A DNA stretch of 64,000 nt from Akebia trifoliata (taxonomy: Eukaryota > Streptophyta > Magnoliopsida > Ranunculales > Lardizabalaceae), in assembly GCA_017979445.1 (NCBI GenBank), contig CM030714.1, forward strand, positions 18,471,892 to 18,535,891. The letters are read 5' to 3'. The notes beneath the pieces are model-generated. The model worked only from the letters and a program-made list of their open reading frames with translations. It searched no databases and had not been told where the DNA came from. This document shows positions 9,894-20,114 of this stretch, piece by piece. Numbering within the stretch: the stretch's first letter is position 1; each line of letters opens with the position of its first letter. Made by a program: the position numbers and the translations under genes.

Positions 9894-11090
9894 TACATCA
9901 GCAGATTCATCGTGCAACTCACGCCTATCTGTGAACCAGTATTTAAGCTACTCAGAAAAGATATGCCAAAAGCATGGAACCAGGATTGTCAAGAAGCCTT
10001 TGACAAGATAAAAAAATATTTGCTCAATCCACCAGTCTTGGTTTCCCCTACTCCAGGGCGACCCTTACTGATGTATATCTCGGTGCAAGAAACGTCTATA
10101 GGTTGTGTACTGGGGCAACACGATGAGTCAGGTAAAAAAGAGCAAGCCATTTACTATCTCAGCAAGAAATTTACTGATTATGAGGCAAAGTATTCGGCAC
10201 TCGAGAAGACTTGTTGCGCACTGGTATGGGCATCTCAACGACTACGCCACTATCTCCTCAGCTATTCGACTATGCTCATCGTTCGAATGGACCCTCTCAA
10301 GTATCTCTTCGAAAAGCCAGCACTAACGGGTCGTACTGCGAAATGGCAATTACTATTATCTGAGTTTGACATCACCTATGTCACTCAAAAGGCCATCAAG
10401 GGGCAAGCCATCGCCGAGCATCCATTGCCTGATTGCGAACCATTGAAGACAAACTTTCCTGACGAAGCCATATTGCTCACTGAGATTGAGGACGATGATG
10501 AAGAACCAGGCTGGAAAATGTACTTTGACGGAGCAGCAAATCAGAAAGGGAATGTAATAGGGGCAGTCTTGATCAAACCAGATGGGTCCCACGTGCCAAT
10601 TGCAATCAGACTGAAGTTCCAATGTTCTAACAACGAGGCTGAATACGAAGCATGCATAACAGGGTTGAAAGCAGCATTGGATCTCGAGGTAGATGAGATC
10701 GATGTTTTCAGGGACTCAAGCCTAGTAGTCTATCAGACAACTGAAGAATGGAAGACTCGAGAGCAGAGATTGATCCCTTATCATGAGTACCTCGAAGAAT
10801 TAAGCTCAAGCTTCAGCAGAATTTCATTCACATATATGCCTAGGGCTAAGAACCAATTTACTGATGCGCTAGCTACGCTCGCTTCTATGATCAGTATCTC
10901 GGAGGACTTAGTCATTGATCCTATTGAGATTGGACTGCAAGATGAACCAGCTTACTGTCTACCCGTCGAAATAGAAGAATCTGAAGAAAAGCCATGGTAT
11001 TCAGACATCAAAGCCTATCTCAAAGATCGAACCCTCCCATCAGATGCCACGTCTAATGATCGAAGGACTATCCAGAAGCTAGCAGGCTAA
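9894..11090 (+). pseudogene. pol: RNase H plus second (archaeal-type) RNase H of element 1
   Basis: Same frame as RT. The first domain (PLLMYISVQETSIGCVLGQ to AEHPLP, about 10050-10430) is the RT-linked RNase H with degenerate acidic residues, as usual in Tat. The second (about 10504-10890) is a typical aRNase H: KMYFDGAANQKG, SNNEAEYEACITGLKAAL, VFRDSSLVV and TDALATLAS supply the D-E-D-D set. Having both domains is diagnostic of the Tat/Ogre branch. TAA at 11088 ends the open frame, and integrase continues in phase after it. Confidence 0.93.
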
Positions 11091-12242
11091 TTCTTCCTGA
11101 GCAATGGCATTCTGTACAAGAAATCACATCATGAAGTCTTACTCCGATGTGTGGCAGAAATAGAAGCAAAACGACTGATCGAAACCGTACATGGTGGAGT
11201 CTGCGGACCCCACATGAATGGTCACATGCTTGTTAAAAAGATCATGAGAATGGGATATTACTAGACAACAATGGAAAGAGATTGTTATCAACACGTCCAT
11301 AAATGTCACCTCTGCCAGATCTATGCCAATTAGATCAACGCGCCACCTTCGAAATTGCACAATATGACTACTCCTTGGCCCTTCTCACTCTGGGGCATGG
11401 ACGTCATCGGGCAGATTTCACCAAAAGCTTCAAATGGACACCGCTTCATTCTAGTCGCTATCGATTACTTTACGAAATGGGTAGAAGCAGCTTCTTATGC
11501 CAATGTCACAAAGAGCAGTGTTCTGAAGTTTGTCAAGAACAATATTATCTGCAGATATGGGCTTCCCAGCGGGTTAGTGACAGACAACGCCAAGAACTTC
11601 AAAAATAAGGATATGATCAAGATGTGCGAGGACTTTCAAATCACTCATCACAACTCTGTACCGTATAGACCCAAAATGAATGGAGCAGTTGAGGCTGCCA
11701 ACAAAAACATCAAAAGAATCATCGAGAAAATGGCAGTCACTTACAAGGATTGGCACGACATGTTGCCTTTCGCCCTTCACGCTTATCGGACTTCATTTCG
11801 AACTTCAATTGGGGCAACTCCGTACTCATTGGTGTATGGAATGGAAGCAGTCTTACCCGTCGAGGTTGAGATTCCCTCCCTCCGAATCTTAAAAGAAGCA
11901 GAATTGGATAAAACAGAATGGGTTCAAGCTCGATTTGATCAACTAAATCTGATTGAAGAAAAGCGTCCCGCAGCTATCTGTCATGGTCAAATTTACCAAC
12001 GACGAATCGTACGAGCCTACAACAAGAAAGTCAAACCCCGAAATTTCTCACCAGGAGACCTTGTCTTGAAAAAGATCTTACCGATACAAGAAGATGCTAG
12101 GGGAAAATTCAGACCAAATTACGAGGGACCATTCATTGTGCAGAAGGTGATGACGGGAGGAGCTTTGATCCTTACAGAAATGGACGGACAAGTCTTCCCT
12201 CAGCCGATCAATGTTGACACCGTTAAAAAGTACTACGCTTGA
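11091..12242 (+). pseudogene. pol: Integrase of element 1
   Basis: Frame shared with RT. N-terminal HHCC zinc finger (HGGVCGPHMNGH and CHLC) carries TAG at 11262 (Trp in element 4) and TAG at 11331 (Lys in element 4). From about 11340 to the natural TGA 12240-12242 the frame is open. The catalytic core keeps Asp at 11400 (WGMDVIG), Asp at 11583 (TDNAKNF) and Glu at 11691 (GAVEAANKN), giving the D,D35E spacing. The C-terminal region has GDLVLKKILP and YEGPFIVQKV; no chromodomain is seen. Function is lost through the nonsense codons only. Confidence 0.95.
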
Positions 12243-13673
12243 GATCTGACTCTGAGATGATGAAAGGCCATCTTTGCTATCCCAAACAAACTATCTAACC
12301 CTAGTCAACCCCTTTGAGCCATCACATTCATTTCTTAACCCAAGACTGGGGCAAGTCAACGTTACAAAAAAAAACAAAAAAAAAAAAAAAAGGAAGAAAC
12401 AAAAGAAAAGAAAATCAGAAAGTCAAAGCATCAAGTACTCCTGGCCCGCATGAGGATAAAATGTGAACGGCTAAAATACAAAAAAATCAAAAAATTCAAA
12501 AAACTCGGACACTTGATCTGAGCTCTCGACCCAAATCTCCAGCTTACACAAGTTCGAGAGACGTTGGGAGGAGACATAGATCACCTTTTCGAAACAAAAA
12601 TAGACGAACCCCAAGTCTAACCCACTCTAGACGAACCTACCTTAACCTTTTTGTATCTTTCCACTACACCAACCCTCTGTCCTATAAAAAGTCCTTTCGG
12701 ATCAGGGAATGCTCTGAGGCATCATAATGACGGTGGCAGCACCAATGATCTGGTAACTTGATCTGGTCCTCAAGTCTTATTAGTCGTTGGAAGACACGAA
12801 AGGGGAGTCCAGGTCGGATATTCGAAAAAAAGAGTACTCGAAGTGCAGAGTAGCCGATCTCGTAGCTCAACTTGAGTTGCCGAACCACGAATAGTCGTCA
12901 GCAAACTCGAGAGGGAAATCTAGATATGTTACTCAAGAAAGAGTGCCACTACAAGAGTAGAGTCGCAGATCTCGCAGCTCAACTTGAGTCACCAAGCCAC
13001 AAAGACACAGAGGCACCAAACAAGATTTGCAATGTAAAAATCCAAAAAATACAAGCATAGTCTGAAAGGGCATAGTGAAAATCCGAAAGGGCGCTATGAG
13101 TAAAAGAATCAGACTATGGCAAGATCAAAGCCACCGGCACGATGAAAATCCAAAAAGGCATCGATGCGCAAAAATGTGAAAACCGGGTCTGGTGAAAATC
13201 GTAACTGGCACCAGGGGCAATAAGGGAAAGAAAAAAAAAACAAAAAAAAAATGAAGAACTCCTGGCCCGCATGAGTATAAACTATGAAAGACGAAAATTT
13301 CCCAAAATCCTAAGTCCCATTGCTCAATCGATATTCACCCAGTACTGGGGCACTGGGGATGACTATAAAAAGAGCCTGAGAACTGTTGACATCTATATCC
13401 TCAGTAGTTGGTAAAAACAAAAATATCATCGAGATAACAAAGGTTTTTCAAAAATCTTCATGTTTTGGATCTGCAATATCTATTTGACAAAGACAAATCA
13501 CCAAAAATTCAAATGTTTTCAAAGCTACTATTTTGGCCAATGATGAAAAATCTAGGACTTACTCAAACTTCATGTTTTCAAAGCAATAGATACACCTGAG
13601 GCCAAGTAAGTAAAAAAAAAATCTATTTTGTTTTCATAAAAAAAAATTAAAAAAAAAATTAAAATGGTGCTAA
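12243..13673 (+). other. 3' region of element 1 after INT, no intact gene
   Basis: Conserved family sequence (homologues at 26190-27398 and 48471-49799, both minus). It holds two A-tract modules, each followed by CTCCTGGCCCGCATGAG (near 12440 and 13258). It also has an imperfect duplication of about 100 bp (12790-12890 and 12903-13010) whose translation repeats DLAAQLE-like peptides. The GC-rich peptide-like stretches suggest an old short coding region, but no frame stays open across copies. Confidence 0.6.
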
Positions 13674-13866
13674 TCACGCATCTCGACGAGACATGAAGAA
13701 AGAATCAAATCTCTCTTCCAAGGCACAGATTCGAGCAGCTTTCCCCATCACCACTACTTCAGCGTCCAAAACATCATGACTCACCAGGCAAGACACGAAG
13801 ACGTCAAAACAAGGATCCTAAGCAAGCCTCTCCTGAGATCACTCTCTAGGCCTACTGAGGGGAACC
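13674..13866 (-). pseudogene. C-terminal remnant of the antisense PMD ORF in element 1
   Basis: Read on the minus strand, this encodes a peptide with SCLVSHDVLDAE, then ICALEE and FDSFFMS, ending at TGA 13674-13676. It aligns with the last 60 or so residues of the PMD ORF at 24518-26112 (YLVSSDVLDAE, IRALEE, LDSFFIS). An in-frame stop is present. Only this tail survives here, and the captured HD-ZIP fragment begins directly beyond it. It is therefore the relic of an antisense gene that the family once carried downstream of INT. Confidence 0.75.
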
Positions 13867-13899
13867 ATTGTGGGTACATAACCTTAATCATGCTTATGA

Positions 13900-14375
13900 G
13901 ATTCCAAGTGAAGATGAGTACATGCAAACATTCTCGAGGGGAATTGGGCCAAAACCATTTGGATTGAAGTCAGAAGCTTCTCAAGAAACTGCCGTTGTTA
14001 TCATGAATCACATTAACCTTGTTGAGATCCTTATAGATGTGAATCAGTGGCCCACCGTGTTTTCTAGCATTGTTTCAAGAACAATGACTCTTGAAGTCGT
14101 ATCAACAGGCTAGTAGAAAATTATAATGGAGCCCTTCAAGTGATGACAGCAGAATTTCAAGTCCCTCCACCTCTGGTTTCGACTTGAGAGAATTTCTTTG
14201 TAAGGTATTGTAAACAACATGCCGAAGGGATTTGCTTGTGGTCCAACAGCAAAACTCTCTCTTGGATCAGTGACAGCTATTAACAACCATATTGCTTGTG
14301 CACCAACGGCAAAACTTTCTCTTGGATCTGTGGCAACGGTTAACAACCATATTGCTTGCACCATTGAGAATCAAA
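13900..14375 (+). pseudogene. Captured HD-ZIP IV gene fragment, shortened copy
   Basis: Sense to element 1. 13900-14105 encodes [36 protein letters not shown] and [13 protein letters not shown]. This is the start of the START domain of HD-ZIP class IV homeodomain proteins (ATML1/PDF2/ANL2 group). 14106-14219 continues it out of frame ([22 protein letters not shown]), with no intron. The sequence then jumps to the C-terminal end of such proteins: [19 protein letters not shown] and a second copy, [19 protein letters not shown], a tandem duplication. The homeodomain, zipper and rest of START are absent. Element 4 carries a longer version (47105-48280). A functional transcription factor is impossible; RNA-level effects on the parent gene are conceivable. 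Confidence 0.9.
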
Positions 14376-14384
14376 TGCACCATT

Positions 14385-14575
14385 ACAAAAAAAAAATCAA
14401 AAAGCAAAAATAAAAAATCAAAAAATCAAAAAAATCAAAAAATCAAAAAAAAAAAATTAAAAAAAAAATCAAAAATCAAAAATAAAAAAAAAATCAATAA
14501 AAAAAAATCAATAAAAAAAAATAAAAAAAAAAAGAAGAAAAATCTTTAAAAAAAATCAAAAAAATCGAAAAACAG
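14385..14575 (+). repeat. A-rich low-complexity tract
   Basis: Runs of AAAAATC and AAAAAA with hardly any C or G. Lysine-rich ORFs across it are artefacts. It lies between the captured fragment and the polypurine tract. Similar CAAAAATC runs occur in the PRO-RT spacer at 8630-8760. Confidence 0.9.
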
Positions 14576-14863
14576 CATTTTTGCAAAAGCTCAACTCATT
14601 TGTCCAAGACTTGTTATAAAACTCCCGTTTCAAAGTTTTTCTCGAAACTACCACAAATCCAAGACCACACACGAGCTCCGCGCCACGAGGTCGAGGAAAT
14701 CAAAATGCTCACCCTATCAGACCCCGTGCTTGTGTAGCCCCTTCTTACCATCAAATTCATCAAATCAAATCAATGTTTTCAAAATTTGTCTGAGCAAAAT
14801 CCTCGGGCCCGTACAAACCAGGGTTTCGTCTATTCTTTGTAGTTCTTTGCACACAAATCCTAC

Positions 14864-14876
14864 AAAGAAGGGCAGC
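14864..14876 (+). other. Polypurine tract of element 1
   Basis: AAAGAAGGGCAGC directly precedes the 3' LTR. The same motif precedes element 4's 3' LTR (46711-46723, minus). It is the expected plus-strand DNA priming site. Confidence 0.8.
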
Positions 14877-16516
14877 TGTAGACACCCAAATTTGAGCGGG
14901 CCCTCGACGCAAAATGCCCCAAATATTGAAAAAAATCGAAATGGACTCCGAAGTCCAAACCTACAAAAATCCAATTTATTTTATCACTATTTTTTAATAA
15001 AATGGTCTGAGACTTCCCACGTGGCCCACGGACCAAATCCCTTATCATTCTTCTACACTCCTCAACTCAATCCAACATAAGCCCAAACCCATTATCCAAG
15101 CTTATTCAATACAAACCCAAATCCATTCATATTCAACCAACAATCTAAGCCCAACCAAAACTCTACCGAAGCCCAAATCATTTAACCCAAACCCAATTCT
15201 CTACCCAAGCCCAACATCACAACCAATCACCTAATATGACACATGTCATTACCCCCTTCCACCTCCCTCAATCAACCAACCAACTCCATTACTTCCCTCC
15301 AAAAATTAATTCAACCCATAACCGTACCCTAACCTATCATATCCATTCTCTCAAATCAAACACTTATAACCTATCACCCTCCCCTAATCTACCCCCATCA
15401 TTCCCTACAAAACCCATCTCTACAATCTACACCTACACCCATCCTCTCAAATCAAACACTCATCCATTCCCATCAACTCATCTCCACCCTTCATTTCCAC
15501 CCACTTTGACACATGTCATCATCTCCCTCACCCTCCCAAAATATCATCAACCACCCCATTAAATCCTCTATTCTCTTAAACCAAACATCATTTAATCACA
15601 ACCACCATCTTAAACTCACCTCACCAAACACTCAACCCAAATGGGTTGGGTTGGATCCAAACCATTTGGGTTAAAACTCACCCATTTAACCTTCTTACAC
15701 AAATACCCCTCAAACCCCATCAATTTACACATACCATTTTCTTCAACCCCACACCATTCTACCACTTCTCATCATTTCACCCAACTCTACCCCTCAAAAT
15801 AACTCACAAATTCTATAAAACGCCACCATTCTCAACTCTCAATCACTAATGAAAAATCCCACATCCAACCCTCCAAAAGATAAAAAAGAAATCACTCTTC
15901 AACCTTTCTCTCTTAATCAATTCTACTACATCTACTCTCAACTCATCTCAACTTTCAACCTTCTCTCAAACAAGTCAAGCAAAGAAAAAGAAGACTCATC
16001 AAAGAAAGTCAAAGGAAGTCAAGGAAGGAACAAGGTGGATTTGACAAAAAGACACCCCCCTAACTCCCCTCTTCTACTCACCCATTTCCTACACATTTGC
16101 ACACACCACTATGGTTTAAATCACCAAAGGGCCCCTTCTTCATAAGGGTGCCCTCAATGATTTGAACCAACATCGAAGCCCCTCACACTTGAGGGCACAC
16201 ATCAAATGTTTTTTTTTTCAATTTTATTTTCTTTATTTCAAAAGGTCGAATCCGAGGTTAACACATCACGTGGATGGAGTAGGGTGCCTAAGACCTTCCC
16301 TACTCCATAAATGAATCCCCTTACCTTTGAATCAAAGGTTGGACCATGCACCTTATCCTACGAGAGTCAACAAAAAATGTCAAAATGACATGTTCTTTTA
16401 AAGAAATATGACTTCGGGTGACCATTCACACCCATCTCAAAAAATGAATGGTGGCGACTCCAAAACACCCCCAAAGTGGAGGGATGTTTTAAAATATTAA
16501 AAATCCCATGTCCACA
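14877..16516 (+). repeat. 3' LTR of element 1, complete, 1640 bp
   Basis: It starts TGTAGACACC after the polypurine tract and ends TGTCCACA, a near-perfect terminal inverted repeat. Its last 917 bp match 1-918. A TATA box lies at 15814-15820. The first third is a C/A-rich, G-poor region (many CCCAA and CATC words) also seen in elements 3, 4 and 6. A target duplication cannot be checked because the left flank is outside the window. Confidence 0.95.
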
Positions 16517-17057
16517 GTACTTGTCATGAGTTTTTGTGAGTCATTTGGGTTAGCTCGAGTCCTTTTTTCCAGCAAGGTCATGTCTTCCTTAGATTGAGTC
16601 TACTCTTTCCTACTGAGTCAAGTTAGTTCATCAAGTCTATAGAGGTGTCTGTTGCCCCATTTGAAATTGATCGGATAAAGGAAATTTTTGAATACCTCGA
16701 GCGCATTAACGAATTAACTACTAGTTTGATAGATTTCTTTTCTGAATAAAAAGATAAGAGTCGAGCTCAACCTTTAATTGAGAAAGGAAAGGTTTTTGAC
16801 CTCGGAACATAAAATAATTCCTCAAGAGATTCAAATAGAAACCCTCCTATCCCTAAAGGAACACGAGAGGAAAATGAATTTACTCAGAAGTTTTAAAAGA
16901 CTTGTTCATGTGATCATATGAGGGTATGTTAGGTACAAGTTTGGGTGTTGTTCAACATAGAATACATACTCATTTATATCAATGGAATCAAAGAAGATGT
17001 TAAAAAATATATTAGCGCTATCCTCACTACATCACGAGTTGAAAAGTTAATTTAAGC
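16517..17057 (+). other. Element B left remnant, unrecognised
   Basis: Right flank of element 1. Translation gives a short Gag-like helical peptide near 16660-16735 (FEIDRIKEIFEYLERINELT), then stops. The next recognisable sequence is integrase, so gag-pol between them has been deleted or lies left of element 1. Confidence 0.4.
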
Positions 17058-17746
17058 ACATGTTATCAGTCGATATGGAGGTACATTTTGAACTGATAAT
17101 GGGTCGTACTTCAAAGCTTAGGTCATTACTCCGTGTTCAAAGTTCAAGATCCGGCATCATAAATCATCCCCTATCATCCTCAGATTAATAGAGCGATTGA
17201 AGCAGCTAGTAAGAATCTCAAGATAATCATCGTGAAAATGTGTCAATCGCACCAAGATTGGTCAGAAAAGCTGTCATTCATACTTTGGGCATATCGTACT
17301 TCGATACAGTCTTCCACTAGAGTCACTCCCTGTTATCTAGTATATGATATGGTAGCAATCTTATCGGTTGAAATGGAAATCCCATATCTCAAAGTCTTGA
17401 TGGAAAGTTGACTTTTATAAATAGACTGGGTCTATTATCGGTATGAAGAATTAAAATTGAAGAAAAATGACTAAAAGCTTTGTATCCCGTGTAGGCCTAT
17501 CAAAGAAAAGTCACTCTCACATTTGACAAAAAGATCAAGGCCCGTCACTTACAAATCGGGGATTCAGTACTCAAAGAGAATCGGGTACTTATCTTTGACC
17601 CTAGAGGGAAGTTCAAACCAAATTGGGGAGGTCCGTTCATCGTCAAGGAAATATTACCAGGAAAAGCTGTCAGACTTCAAGATCATGATGGAATCGAATT
17701 ACCAGAATCAACCAACCTTGACTAAATCAAACGGTACTACATTTAA
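17058..17746 (+). pseudogene. pol: Integrase remnant of element B (Tat-like)
   Basis: Integrase core and C-terminus with many stops: the second Asp in TDNGSYFKA, the Glu region IEAASKNLKIII, then AYRTSIQSSTRVTP, LVYDM and VEMEIPYLKVL. After these come GDSVLKENRV and GPFIVKEILPG, ending at TAA 17744-17746. The order and wording match the element 1 integrase, but similarity is much lower, so this is another Tat-like family. The N-terminal zinc finger and first Asp are missing. Confidence 0.85.
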
Positions 17747-19267
17747 GGAGGCCATCTTTGTCCGAATCAATCTTCATATTACTGAGTTACCCAGTTTAAT
17801 ATATCCTTTCTCAACCCTTTCGCAGCCTTTTCAAAAAGAAAAAAATTATGCCTTCTTCTTTCTCAGCCCGATCACCTAACCTAGGGGAGGGAAAAATCTT
17901 TGAACTACGTTTTGGTCTGATACCAAAAATCTGGAGTACGTAGGCAACCTGAGAAGTTACTTCAGGCCCGACCACATCAAAATAAAAAAATCTATTTCCC
18001 TACATAATAAAAAATGAAAAAAAAATTCGAAAGAAAAAGAAATCCAAAATGGGAAAGAAAATTTAAGGCAAAGTAAAAGAAATGCCACACAAGGGGCATT
18101 TGAGTTTTGAGCCTCAAAATTCCTTTTTTTTATACCCAGTCCTAAGCTTACCTATAAAAGTCCTCCTAAGTATCGTATGAAAAAGTCAAGGAAGATAGCA
18201 AAGCATGATCAGACAGTAACTCTAGAAGTTCAGAGGAGAAAAAAAATGATGAAACTTGCTAAGTTAAAAACTCGAAAAGGGCGACTTAGGCAAAAAAATT
18301 ATGGCAAGCTCGCAAGGTTGAAAATCTGAAAGGACAACTTTGGGAACAATCAGAGCCAAGAAAAAAAAAGAAAAGCTCGCTAGATCAAAAATCTGAAAAG
18401 GCGATCTAGGCAAAAGCTAGAGCAAGCTAGATAGATTGAAAACCTGAAAAGGCGATCTAGGCAAAAGTTAGAGTAACAAAGAAAAACAGAAGAAAATCCC
18501 ATGCTGAGAGCAGTCCGAGCTAAAACATCAGAAGTCCGAATAATCAAGTTCAATACTTAGCTTAAACCAGGCATAGATTCAGAAGCCACAAGTATCTTGT
18601 CTACGATCGATCTAAAATTCTTACTTCCCCAAGTGAATCAATGGAGAGAAGGGTGAATTCTATGATGAGTCTCAAAAGGAAATAATTTTGTTCTCTTGAG
18701 CTTGACTCAAAACCTTCAATAAAATCAATCAAAATTAAAAGTTACATCTTTATTGCGCTTGTGGTAATCAAATATTTCAAACCTTCATACAAAGGGCATT
18801 TTCTTTCTTCTTTAATATAACTTTTCCCCCTTATACTAGGGGTATTTTTTTTAATGATGTGTTCAATTATCTTCAATATCGTGTTCATTGTTAAACTAAG
18901 GGCATTTTGTTTTTGAGCAATGATAATGAGAACCCCAAATTTAAGGTTACCCTCTCAATAACAGTTTTTCGAAAAACCCTTAAGGTTCAAAAGAAATACA
19001 AACTCAGGTTTTAAATTCATGAAACGTTTTGGATAAAACCTTGAGGTTCAAACAAAAGCACTTCAGATCTAACATTTGACTGTGTCCAGAGATCAACTAA
19101 TAACTCATTAGGAAATATCGCATTTTTTCATTCCCAATTTCTTTTCTAGATCCAATCATTCTTGAATTCGATCATTTCTCTTCCAGATTTATTCGTTCTC
19201 CGATTCATTCTAATCAGTCTTATCCAAATTCATTCATTCTTCCCAAAATTTCTTCATTCTTCTGCCA
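17747..19267 (+). other. 3' region of element B, no gene seen
   Basis: AT-rich decayed sequence between integrase and the 33-bp repeats. Around 18230-18480 a motif like CTCGCTAGATCAAAAATCTG with GGCGATCTAGGCAAAA repeats loosely three or four times. No ORF of interest and no sign of an HD-ZIP or PMD segment. Confidence 0.6.
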
Positions 19268-19700
19268 GTTTTGCTCAGTTACCGCCAAGGGTTATCTTGG
19301 ATTTTGCTCAGTTGCCGCCAAGGGTTATCTTGGATTTTGTTTAGTTATCGCCAAGGGTTATCTTGGATTTTTCTCAGATGCCGTCAAGGGTTATCTTGGA
19401 TTTTGCTCAGTTGCCGCCAAGGGTTAACTTGGATTTTGCTCAGATGCCGCCAAGGGTTATCTTGGATTTTGCTCAGTTGTCGCCAAGGGTTATCTTGGAT
19501 TTTGCTCAGATGTCGCCAAGGGTTATCTTGGATTTTGGTTAGATGCCGCCAAGGGTTATCTTCGATTTTGCTTAGTTGCCGCCAAGGGTTATCTTGGATT
19601 TTGCTCAGTTTCCGCCAAGGGTTATCTTGGATTTTGCTCAGTTGCTGCCAAGGGTTATCTTGGATTTTGTTCAGTTGTCGCCGAGGGTTTTCTCAGAATT
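19268..19700 (+). repeat. 33-bp tandem array (11-codon period) in element B
   Basis: Thirteen units of GATTTTGCTCAGTTGCCGCC plus AAGGGTTATCTTG. Because 33 is divisible by 3 the array stays open for 152 codons, reading an 11-residue repeat (LSCRQGLSWIL). It begins inside AT-rich non-coding sequence and is followed by short TTATGCTCAG repeats to about 19820, so a real protein is unlikely. Confidence 0.9.
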
Positions 19701-20098
19701 ATGCTCAGTTTATGCTCAGTTTATACTAAGTTTATGATCAAATCATGCTCAATTATGCTCAGTTCATGCTCAGTTATGCTCAGTTTATGCTCAGTTTATG
19801 CCTAATTTGTGCTCAGATTTTACTCCAATTCATCTCAGATTTTAAGTCCACACACTTGCACAGTTGTTACATCAGTCAAGGAGAATTTTCAAAAATTCAA
19901 GGATCTGACACCGTCAGTAAGAGTTTGCGCTCAAGGACCTGACATTTTTTTAGTTCGGGGAGAGCTCTACCCTTAAGGATCCGAACACCCCGACGAATTG
20001 CTAAATCAGGCTGCAAAATGAACTGTCACTAGCTTTGGCATTCGGATATCGCACTATCTACTAAAATAGATTTGCTATCTAGTTTGCTTCAACCCTCT
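19701..20098 (+). other. Element B pre-LTR region
   Basis: Degenerate TTATGCTCAG repeats to about 19820, then non-repeated sequence up to the polypurine tract. No gene seen. Confidence 0.6.
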
Positions 20099-20114
20099 AC
20101 CAAAGAGGGGCATC
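20099..20114 (+). other. Polypurine tract of element B
   Basis: ACCAAAGAGGGGCATC immediately before TGTAGACACC. Position and purine content fit the plus-strand primer site and mark the following LTR as a 3' LTR. Confidence 0.7.

Noticed and set aside
14292..14549. Lysine-rich ORF
   Set aside because: Product of the A-rich tract following the HD-ZIP fragment.
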